NCBI GenBank assembly: GCA_903813345.2
Contig: CAIIXF020000009.1
Location: 2,480,001 to 2,544,000, forward strand
Length of the DNA stretch: 64,000 nucleotides
Direction: 5' to 3'
DNA from: Owenia fusiformis
Taxonomy: Eukaryota > Annelida > Polychaeta > Sabellida > Oweniidae
Part shown: positions 24,374 through 33,718 of the stretch, piece after piece
How positions within the stretch are numbered: the stretch's first letter is position 1
Layout: the number at the start of each line of letters is the position of its first letter
Made by a program: the position numbers and the translations under genes
The notes under the pieces: model-generated
Database searches by the model: none
Told to the model about the DNA's origin: nothing
What the model saw: only the letters and a program-made list of their open reading frames with translations

Positions 24374-24436
24374 AACGGTGAGCAACACCAGAAACGAGCG
24401 TTCGATTTGCTAAACGATATGCGTCACCCATTAACA
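24374..24436 (+). repeat. Short coding-like duplicated fragment, copy 2
   Basis: Matches 1812-1868. The frame is open here and reads NGEQHQKRAFDLLNDMRHPL. It directly follows the palindromic MITE. It may derive from an exon of a host gene, perhaps of BTB-kelch type, but the identification is tentative. Confidence 0.4.
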
Positions 24437-25290
24437 GTAAATGGATGGAACAAGCCATCTGTAAATAGATTAAGAACACAAGGACATGCACCCCTGGGGA
24501 TAAAATAAAGACAGCTTTAAAAGTCAGTTATTTGACTGGCCTGAAAAATACTGAAAGCCTAGCTAAACATTCATCAACATTCATTTTGTATGATACTGAG
24601 ATTTGGTTCATCCTTTGTATTGAACAAAATCTTACTTTACGATGTTTAAATTGGCAACAATATAAAGCTCAATTTCAGAAGTGTACTAAAAATTGTAGCG
24701 ATGTCAGAGTAAATACCTGAATACATATGTTCCAAGGGACCACACATTTTAGGATACCAGGCCAACGCTTGTTGGATGAGTATTTTATTCGAAACTGAGT
24801 GCAACTTTAAACAAAATACTCACCGACAATGATCCTTTTACCACATACCTTTTGGGCAATTCAAAAAAGCAATACAAGGCATAACACACACTCATTATTG
24901 TCACAGTAGCTCTATTTCGCCGGGTTTACCTTTCAGTTAATGATTTGCGAAAGTGACCATAATTTATTGGATTGATCAAATAGGAGCGATCGTATGGGAT
25001 TTGTTTTTTCTTAATTTTGCCTTGTTAACTCTCACTCTTAATATAGTGCCTGGGAAATGGGATATACGTGATTTCTTCTTGAGATATTACACACTACTTA
25101 CAGTCATATAATAGAGGGATTTCGCTCATAAGTGAAAGTAAAACGTATATTAAGGTGACATTAAAGTTAATCAAAAGTTCAAGAAATGGCATCCATATTT
25201 TTTGATAAAGTCACAAGATTTTGTATATGTTTTCCTTATATTTGAATGCATTTCCTGACGGAAGAGACACGTCCAAGAAAACATCACATT
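24437..25290. other. No supported gene
   Basis: A weak dyad around GAGTATTTTATTCG...AAAATACTCA near 24780-24830 may be a very decayed palindromic MITE. Otherwise nothing is recognised. Confidence 0.4.
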
Positions 25291-25982
25291 AAACGCATTT
25301 TTATAACTATGGATTGGAGGTGCATGGATCCCCAAAGCTAGCATGAAGAATGTGAAGTAAGGCTAATTTTTGAAAATTTCAAGGAGTAGCCTTGTAAAAG
25401 TCAGACATTTGCAAGAATCCAGAATTTTCACAAATCATCTTACTTTACCTAGGAACAGCGAAGGAGCATGAAGATGTACACTTCTTGCATTGTTAGAGTA
25501 TAATAAAGCTCAAACCATAGTTTCCGGAACTACTTCTCAACTTCCTGATTAATCCTCATACAAATTTTGTGACTACACCAAATGGCATGTATTATCAGTT
25601 GTATGTTTTATATATTACAGTATAATTATCATGATAGATATACGATTGAGGCTTTATGAATGATAAACAATGGATATATGAATGAGCATTATTCTGGACT
25701 AAAAAATAGTCCTAGCAAAGAAAATGGTGGGCATGAAATATTTAGAATTCACAATGGTTTGAGCTTTATTATACTCTAACAATGCAAGAAGTACACATTT
25801 TCATGCTCATTTGATGTTCCTTGGTAAGGGAGGATGATTTGTGGAAATTTTGGAGTAATACAAATGTGACACCAGAGCACCCATACTCCTTGAAGTTTCA
25901 AAAATTAACCTCACTTCACAGTTTTCATGTTAGCTTTAGGAACCCATACACATGCAATTCATAGTTATGAAAAATAGGTTTA
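25291..25982. repeat. Large inverted repeat with ~229-bp arms
   Basis: Arms 25291-25519 and 25753-25982 are inverted copies with moderate divergence. The best matched parts are GAGTATAATAAAGCTCAAAC and CTTCTTGCATTGTTAG next to the 233-bp loop. Similarity stops at the outer edges and no target-site duplication was found. It is a foldback element or a local inverted duplication, 0.8 kb upstream of the first visible receptor exon. Confidence 0.85.
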
Positions 25983-26504
25983 TGTATGAACATTTTGTAT
26001 ATTCTTACTATTTATTTGAAATCGTTCTCGACGAACTTTGCCAATTTTCCAAAATTTCACGATTTTTGCTTTAAATTAATGATATGGTTTCCCGTATATA
26101 GAGGGCATACTCTTAAGATAATGGTTGAGTCGATTTTTGTCTGTCCTCAATCCCAATAAATTATTTTAGTAGGTCCGAAATTTGTTTCTTGAATTGATAT
26201 CTTTATAAAGTTGTGAAATTAAATTACATCATTGGAGACTTCTATCCACAACATCTGTCATTGAATCATTAAAATGGCCTCTGTAATACTGAGTATTTCA
26301 TTCCGGACGAAAAAACAAAGAAAGCAGAATCACAATTACAACCACATTTGATTATTCGATGTCCAAGATGTTCATATGTTTGCTGCCAAATTATTCATCA
26401 TCGCTTAACATGGTATATTGGCTGCCATGATTTAAAAGTACTATCCTCGTTATTCATTTAAAGTGAGAGACTGCCGGGCAGACGTACCTTGATGTTCAAC
26501 TAAA

Positions 26505-26862
26505 CAATATTTTATTTTCAGCTTTGACTTTCTTGTTTCATTGAATACAATTATAGGTCTATTCCTAATCTGACGTTGGTGTCTAGATTCTTCCAAAGCT
26601 ACGTTTATTTTAGGTTAACGTTGACGTCTGGATGTTACAAAACTACGTTATTTTGAGCTTTGACATTGTTATCTCATAATACAATAAAATACCATTTTAG
26701 TCAAACGTTGGTGTCTAGTATCATTCAAAACTACGTTTACTTCTAGCCTTAACCTTGTTTTCTATTATTACAATTCACGTTTATTTCTGGTTTGACGTTG
26801 GCGTCTCGTAATACAATATATATTCGTTTATTTTTAGTTTTGACCTTGGTGTCTAGTATCCT
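26505..26862 (+). repeat. ~45-bp tandem array ending in the receptor exon's splice acceptor
   Basis: Eight degenerate units of the form ACGTTTATTTTTAG-TTTGACG-TTGGTGTCTAGTATC. The conserved GAC/AAC core sits at 26527, 26573, 26618, 26663, 26705, 26752, 26795 and 26843, giving steps of 42-48 bp. The last unit contains the two candidate 3' splice sites of the receptor exon (TTTTTAG at 26837, TCTAG at 26856). Several upstream units keep a pyrimidine-rich stretch followed by AG, so the array is a series of potential decoy or alternative acceptors. Confidence 0.8.
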
Positions 26863-27250
26863 GACCCTAACGCTGATTGCCTGTGACAGGTTCTTCGGGA
26901 TCGTTTTTGCGATGAAGGCCCACACTACGGAACGCCGAGCGAGCGTCTTCATTTGTCTGGTTTGGTTACTATCGATCGGGGTAGCCAGCCCACTTTTGAT
27001 TTATCGCCAACAAAAAGAACGCCAGTGGAAAAACCATCTGGAGATATGGTGCGATGACATATGGCCCGTAGGATTGACCTTCCGGCCACGTACGATCTAT
27101 TACACTTTCGTTGCCGTCGTTCTCTATTTCTTTCCTGTTATCGTTATGACCATCGCCTACTCCGTGATTATATGGCGCCTGTCGTCAAGTAGAGTTCCGG
27201 GGGACAGCATCCACACCGACCAGCGGTCACAGGAGTACAAAAAACGACGG
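26838..27250 (+). CDS. Class A GPCR, exon encoding TM3 end to TM5 and start of loop 3
   Basis: The frame reads from the end of TM3 (SILTLTLIACDRFFG) through the E/DRY position, which is DRF here. TM4 follows (SVFICLVWLLSIGVASPLL), then extracellular loop 2 with a single conserved Cys (EIWCDDIWP), then TM5 (FVAVVLYFFPVIVMTIAYS) with its conserved Pro and Tyr, then loop 3 (QEYKKRR). The 5' splice site is GT at 27251, phase 0, joining exactly to 33262. The 5' edge is uncertain: an AG at 26837 or one at 26856 could be used. The loop-2 CxDxWP pattern and basic loop 3 suggest a peptide receptor, but I cannot name a ligand. TM1, TM2 and the TM3 Cys lie in exons not found in this window. Confidence 0.9.
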
Positions 27251-27269
27251 GTATATACATAGTTATATA

Positions 27270-27873
27270 CAGGGTGGGCTAATAAAATTGAAACATTTTC
27301 CATAGATTCAATTGCATTTATTATTGCAGTTCCACATAAGATCAGATAATGGTGAAATGATTATTTGTGAAGATGTAAAGATAAAAATATGCATGTATAA
27401 TTATTTTTGACTTGTCATGGTGATGATCTGTTTACTGCGTGTATCATAAAATTTTTCCAAATTTCCTCTGGTTGAGACATCACTGCCGAAAATAGTAGAG
27501 TATCTACAAACCATGCAATAATTAGTTTTAAATGGTCTCAACACAATTTTCATCAATTAAAACTTACGCAGTTATCTCTAGGAGAAACCAACCATATCAC
27601 CTTAATGGATAATATAGCTTAACTGATCTCAGCATCTTTCAAAAGTCGCACAATTTATCCCAAAAACACATCATTTAAGGCATGTGTGACTATCAAATAC
27701 AGCTGAGACTGAGTTTCAGGTGGGAAGGGGACATGTTCTGGAAACAAATGCTTTGAGTAATTAAATGTTGAGCTTGTATATTCATACTTACAATTTCCTT
27801 AAGAATTGAAGATAATATTTGACAAACGAACAAAAAAGTTACAATGGATTAAACATTTTTTTAGCCCACCCTG
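27270..27873. mobile_element. Mariner-type MITE immediately after a splice donor
   Basis: Left CAGGGTGGGCTAATAAAATT and right AGCCCACCCTG form inverted ends, with TA on both sides. It is 604 bp with no readable transposase. It lies only 19 bp downstream of the receptor exon's last base, so it entered just inside the intron. Confidence 0.88.
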
Positions 27874-28043
27874 TATATAATGTATACGTTTTTACGATTA
27901 GCAACTTACAATAATTTTATCTTTAATTTAAAACCATTAAAACTAATAAGAATGACCCTTACTGTCCGAGTAAATCAACAGCTAGGCTCTACGCCACCAC
28001 GTCAGCTGCTTATAATGTAGAAATCCCCATGGAAATTAATATA

Positions 28044-28979
28044 CAGGGTGTCTCAAAAAATGTACCCAAAAGTATATCAACACCATGGACAAACCAATCA
28101 ATATGAACGTTTTTCCCCTATACACAGTTTTTAATTAAGTTTTGCCTTTTTGATACTTTAACCCGTTAACTTTTACACCACATATTCAATGTAACGTCAT
28201 ATTTCGATGACAGTCTGACACTGTTCATCACATTTGATATTTCTGGTGGAATGTTTTGATTTCTGTTCGGATGCTGGTCTTAAGTTGTTCTAGGTCTCTT
28301 AGCTTGGGTTTAGCATAAAAATGGTCAATCAAATAGCCTTAGAGAAGAAAGTATGGGCCGTCAAATATGGTGAATAGGGAGGCCCTCACAATGTCTTATA
28401 GCCCCCTTATACAAAGAGGTCAGAGGTTCAAGAAACTGCATTGGTTGGGATTCTAGTGTAGCTTTTGTTGTATATCAATTTGAGAGCACTGTGTTTTCAT
28501 TTGGATATCATTTGGTCTCCAGGCTAGCCTGCCTAACTCTGGAAGGTAACTCCTGAATCATTTGCCGATAACTGACCTGATTATCTGTGTTTGTTCTGCC
28601 ATCGTCATCCTCAAACATCTTTCTCTGTGGCTATTTGAAGGAGTGTTTTAATGCTCATTCCAAATAAAAAGACCTAGAACAACTTAAGGGCAACATCCAA
28701 GGAGAAATCCAAAACGTTTCACCGGAATTATTACCAAATGTGAGGAGCAATGTAGCAGTAAGGATACAGGCTGTCATCGAAATATGAGGTTACATAGATT
28801 TTGTGGTGTAAAAGGTAAAGGGTTAAAGCATCAAAAAGACAAGACTGAAATAAAAATGGTGTATTGGGGAGAAAACTTTCATGTTTTGGCTACATGACCA
28901 TGTAAAAAATGTCTGAAAATATTGATTGGTTTATCTGTGCTCTTGATATACTTTTGGGTACATTTTTTGAGACACCCTG
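28044..28979. mobile_element. Mariner-derived long palindromic element
   Basis: CAGGGTGTCTCAAAAAATGT and its inverse at the right end are flanked by TA on both sides. Arms match closely for about 80 bp. Weaker inverted similarity reaches nearly 300 bp inward, for example around the CTTAAGTTGTTCTAGGTC block and its inverse near 28675. The right arm keeps a faint transposase C-terminal trace (VRSNVAVRIQAVIEI), which suggests the arms come from the 3' end of a mariner copied in inverted orientation. Confidence 0.82.
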
Positions 28980-29314
28980 TATATAACAGGATTTATTTGC
29001 ACTGATGCCCTTTTTGGACCAAATGTACACCCAACACACAATTTTCATTAACAGTAAACATAGCAATAAAGTTGATAAAATGGGGTTATATTCTTCAAAT
29101 GACATATAAAATATTACTTTGATATAAGAATCCCGTCTCTACCAATCATTAGACAATTTATCATGTCAGCAGATTCTTTTAATATGTTCCCCTCACTCGT
29201 CAATAGTAAAATTGTCTTTTGATGGTCTTTCATGTTTCTAGTTCCTACACAGGTTTTTCAATATGAGATTTTTTGATATACTCTTATTGGTTACATTTGA
29301 ATAAAACGTGTATT

Positions 29315-29640
29315 TCATCCTCTATAGCCGAGTCCTAAAAATTGTCTATTTAGATCAGTAATGGGTCTTGTATATCGGCCTCTCTCTATCTCTAGATCGT
29401 GGGCGCTTATGTAATCGAGTGAGATGTTGAGCATTTGAAAATGTCGTTTCTGAAAGGTATTGTTTAAATCCAAAGTGCGTTTTGAGTTGTTTAAATAATC
29501 TACGTTTCCCCTCGTTCCCACTTATAAGATTCTTCCAATATACTTGATACCTCTCTATTAATTTCTTTTTGACTTTAATAGCAAGCATATTAGTACTCTT
29601 CTCTATGTTTACCTTATCTTCACTATTTAATTCATCAGTT
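29315..29640 (-). mobile_element. LINE C-terminal fragment
   Basis: Minus-strand frames 29588-29355 and 29521-29315 together show KKLIERYQVYWKN..., FKQLKTHFGFKQYLS, then SAHDLEIERGRYTRP. This is the same tail block as at 13690-14001. The two frames are offset by a frameshift. It lies in the 27251-33261 receptor intron, antisense to the gene. Confidence 0.6.
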
Positions 29641-29974
29641 ATTCACTGAGTTGTTTGTGGCATGTAAATGTGTTTCACTCATAATTAATGAATCGTTTTA
29701 AGTAAAGTCCCATTTTGACTCAACTCTAAATGACTGAGGTATTTAATTTGCATTTTTATAATATCAACTACCAATTAAGGTATTCTTCCCAATTCCCCTC
29801 TTACTGTCATGTATTTGGCTTTTTATGGACATCGAGAACATATTTTTGGAATCGAATACGATTGTTCTCAATTGAAGCAAACATTTCTACAACTTTCAAA
29901 TTGAGGTCAACATGACCTAGGGGTGTTTTCACATTTTGGGAATAAATCTAATTTTTTGTAAAAAATATTTTATT

Positions 29975-30520
29975 GGTGTCAATGTGATCGGACAGGAAGG
30001 TGATTCATGATCTTGAACCATTTTAAAATTTGATTACGATCATACTCTTCTGTAATTAGATCGTGTGACAACGTACATGTACTTTAAACGAGATGGCCTA
30101 CTAAACGTGGCAATGAGTTACTGTACTTCGACCCTACTAGGGACGAGTTACCAACAGAAGGGACATCGCTGCAACATCTTACAGTATATTTACGAACTAA
30201 ATGGACGTGCTCCGACGGGGAGGTGATTCAGATTCAAAAACCGATGTCGACCATATCTTTCTGTGATTAGATCTTTTGACAACGTACTTCAAACTTCAAA
30301 CAGTATGACCGACTAGACCATGAACGTAATTGCCGTACTTTGACCTTATACTAGGGACGCGTTAATGACGTTATGCAATCGGATATCGAGTGTAGTACGA
30401 GTGTACACCGAGATTGTGCGACATGAACGGACAGCGAATGCGATGGACCTATTGAAGACTGTATGAACGAAGTAGAAAATTATTTTAAACATATTTCCCG
30501 TCTACAGACCACATTTTCGA
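29975..30520 (-). mobile_element. CGT-rich foldback family, decayed copy
   Basis: Two diverged tandem versions of module 1 (see 30920-32490) in minus orientation. Shared strings include CTACTAGGGACGAGTT-like segments, ATTGAAGACTGTATGAACG and ACATATTTCCCG. No coding capacity. Confidence 0.6.
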
Positions 30521-30919
30521 AAATTGCGGAGGGAGGGGTCAAAATGCCCCCCTCCCTTGCGACTCAGTGTTATAAAAAAGGTTGCGGACATTAGGGTTCC
30601 TCTTGTTGAGTTTTGAGTTTTACACATTAAAATATATCGCATATCAGTTATTTTTAAATCGAACGGTTCTAAAATCGATGGTTTCGTATTTGAAGTTAAA
30701 TTCCACCCGGTTAATCATTTGGTCATAGAAGAAATCATCAAAAACAACAGATCTTGCCCTTACGACTTTATCACTATGCTAAATTAATCATGGTATTATG
30801 TACTCAATTTGGTTCATTTCGTTTGAGAGTCTTATCTCTGCCAAGCATAACTCATTCTAAACACACCAATCCATCATTCGAAGCAATGATTTGACCATCG
30901 TCAGTTGTGTACCCAACCT

Positions 30920-32490
30920 CCTATCAAACCAAACTAGTTCTTACCCGTTCTTGCCTGTCCAACTAAAACGTCGTAAAACGGGCTCAATCTGGCTGTGGTC
31001 GGGAAATATGTCTAAAATAATAAGCTACTTTGTTCATAAACAGTCTTCAATACGTCCATCTCATTCGCAGTTCGTTCAGGTCGCACCACGCCGGTGTGCA
31101 ACGTCGTATAACGCGTCCCTTAGTCTAGAAGGTCATCATGACCTGATTACAGAACGGTATGGTCGCCATTGAATGTTGAATCGATTCAAAATTCTAAATC
31201 ACATTCCTCGTCCGGGAAAGTCCATGAAGTTCGAAAACAGACCGTAGAACGTTGTAGCTACGTTCGTTCCGTTCGCACACAGTTTAAAACCAGTTTTGAA
31301 GAACGCAGTGGCATCTTGCTTGGATAGCTATATTTTTGCTAACTCGTTGATAAATACGTTCTTGATCAGTTTTAACCCGTTTGTAATTAGTTCTACCTCG
31401 TTCTCAATTCGTCCTCAGACATTTCAACTCGTTGTAAACACGTCCCTAGTAGGATTGAAGTACGACGGTTCCTTTTGTAGTACGTCCAGCTCGTCGTTAG
31501 TAGGTTGTCACTCGTTCTAATTGTAAAACGTGACGACCAAGAGAAGATTTTGAGTATGTTCTTACCCTACTATCACACCAAACTAGTTCTCACTACGTTC
31601 TCGAAAACGGGCTTCAACTGTGTACGAACGGACTGGACGTACTAAGAACCGTTTGGGATCTATTTACAAACTTCATCGAACGTACTCGAACGGGTAGGTC
31701 CTCTGAACTTATACAATGCTCAAAATGTTCTCGTGGTCGTCACGTTCTACAATTAGAACGAGTGACAACGTACTAACGACGAGCTGGACGTACTACGAAC
31801 GGAACCGTCGTACTTCAATCCTACTAGGGACGTTTTAACAACGAGTTGAACTGTCTGAGGACGTGTTGAGAACGAGGTAGAACTCATTGCAAACGGGTTT
31901 AAACTGATTAAGAACGTATTTAACACTGCTTATGAACGAGTTAGCAAAAATATAGCTATCACACCAAACAAGTTGCCACTGCGTTCTTCAAAAATGGTTC
32001 TAAACTATGTGCGAACGGAATGAACGTAGCTGCAACTTTCTAAGGTCTATTTACGAACTTTATGAACGTTCTCAGACGGGAATGTGATTTTAGAATTTTG
32101 AATCGATTCAAAATTCGATTGGGACCATACCGTTCTGTTATCAGGTCATGATGACCTTCTAGACTAAGGGACGCGTTCTACGGCGTTGCACACCGACGTG
32201 GTGCGACCTGAACGAACTGCGAACGAGATGGACGTATTGAAGACTGTTTAAGAACGAAGAAGCTAATTATTTCAGACATATTTCCCGACCACAGCCAGAC
32301 TGAGCCCGTTTTACGACGTTTTCGTATGACTGGCAAGAACGGGTAAGAACGAGTTTGGTGTGATAGGGGGGTAAGTTCTAGAGGACCTAACCGTTCGAGT
32401 ACGTTCGATGAAGTTTGTAAATAGATCCCAAACGGTTCTAAGTACGTCCAGTCCGTCTCGTACACAGTTGAAGCCCGTTTGTTAATGTTA
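30920..32490. mobile_element. CGT-rich modular foldback element
   Basis: Three modules recur here in both orientations. Order: module 1 forward (30920-31325), module 2 forward (31326-31548), module 3 reversed (31560-31735), module 2 reversed (to about 31960), module 1 reversed (to about 32365), module 3 forward (to 32490). Module junctions carry CTATCACACCAAACTAG or its inverse. Module 1 has a central dyad AGGTCATCATGACCT and an adjacent GAATCGATTC dyad. CpG is far more frequent than in surrounding sequence. Short frames (30891-31172 plus, 32178-32513 minus) are by-products. It is presumably a non-autonomous DNA transposon. Confidence 0.85.
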
Positions 32491-33261
32491 ATTAAAGATC
32501 CTCGCTGGTCCAAAAGTAACCCTACTTTATTATACTATGTTTTCAATTTAACTAAATTGCTAAACGATAATATAAGGGTTGTTCTGGACGCTTACCAAGC
32601 CCCGGATATTAAATAAACCCTTATATATCCGATTATCAATGATGTCATTATTACAAAGTTCAAAATTAAACAGTCGGCCTTTTTTTCATTTCAGATTATG
32701 AATCGTGAGTTTTGGTCTTATATACCAAAAAATCAAAAACACACAAGAAGTGATTAAGTTAATTACTAGCCCAAATCATTTGGATTACTGATTATAAATG
32801 GATTTATAGCCAGTTTTATGTCAGACGATAACGACATTTTCATTGTTGGAAAATATCGAGATTGCATTATGGGAGCCAATCCTCCTTAGAGTGACTTGTT
32901 TTGGGTCGTTCTTGGTACGAAAGTATTCTTACTCGTAACATTGATAACGTTTTGACATCCCTGGTTGATTCACTGAGTCTTTGTCCTGGAATTAATGCAT
33001 TGGCATAACATGCACCTGTTCACATTTTCAGAAAATAGCCAAACTCGTATAACCGTCTGAAATCTGTTGGAATACCTTCCGTAGTCCTTTCCTGGAATTA
33101 TTTGCCTATCTGTAAACTCTAGATAAAAAATGTACGCATGTCAGAGAATAAAATATTTTGTAATTATTAAAAGTGAAGAAATTGAACTGATCTTTGTGAG
33201 GTGCCCAATACCCAATATTTCCAATTGGTGCGTGTCCTCACTATTTGATTTTCTATTTCAG

Positions 33262-33366
33262 GTAAACAACATGTTGGTGTCTATACTATTGGTTTTCGTA
33301 TTTTGTTGGTTGCCCCTGGAGATTTCTATTCTATATGCCGAGCACAGAACAAATCTGACGGATTCG
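33262..33366 (+). CDS. Class A GPCR, exon encoding TM6
   Basis: Exactly 35 codons, phase 0 at both ends, between TTTCAG and GTAAGT. It reads VNNMLVSILLVFVFCWLPLE and then an extracellular stretch ending NLTDS, with a possible glycosylation site at NLT. FCWLP is the canonical TM6 CWxP switch motif. It follows the basic QEYKKRR of the previous exon without a frame break. Confidence 0.93.
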
Positions 33367-33718
33367 GTAAGTTTTTTGACTGTTTGATGGAACGTTTACC
33401 CATAAACCTTTTTTTCATTATAAAGAAAATATATTATCATTCTACATGGTGCCGCATCGATCTAATATGTAGTTTTGATTGTGCGAGTTATAATTTTACG
33501 ATTTTTAATCCATTTCCTTTATTTTATTTGTGATATTTGTATTCTGGGCGGTCTTTGTAATGATCTAATGGGGGGATGACGTTTCTGTCCCATCCAAGGT
33601 GTAAAACCAACAACACTTGTTATAATGATTACTTCAAACGTGGTTGTTTGTTGTTTGTAATTTGCTTATTTTTAAAGTAAACCAAACCATTATCTTAAAA
33701 TATATTAAAAATATAAGC

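Larger units (their letters stand above)
27251..33261 (+). other. Receptor intron (6.0 kb)
   Basis: Bounded by GTATAT at 27251 and TTCTATTTCAG ending at 33261, phase 0. It contains two mariner-type elements, a LINE fragment and two CGT-rich foldback loci. The remaining parts (29641-29974, 30521-30919, 32491-33261) show nothing recognisable. Confidence 0.85.

Noticed and set aside
30891-32513. Plus and minus frames of 93-111 codons with the same peptide content
   Set aside because: They are the two arms of the foldback element; similarity to each other comes from the inverted repeat, not from a gene family.
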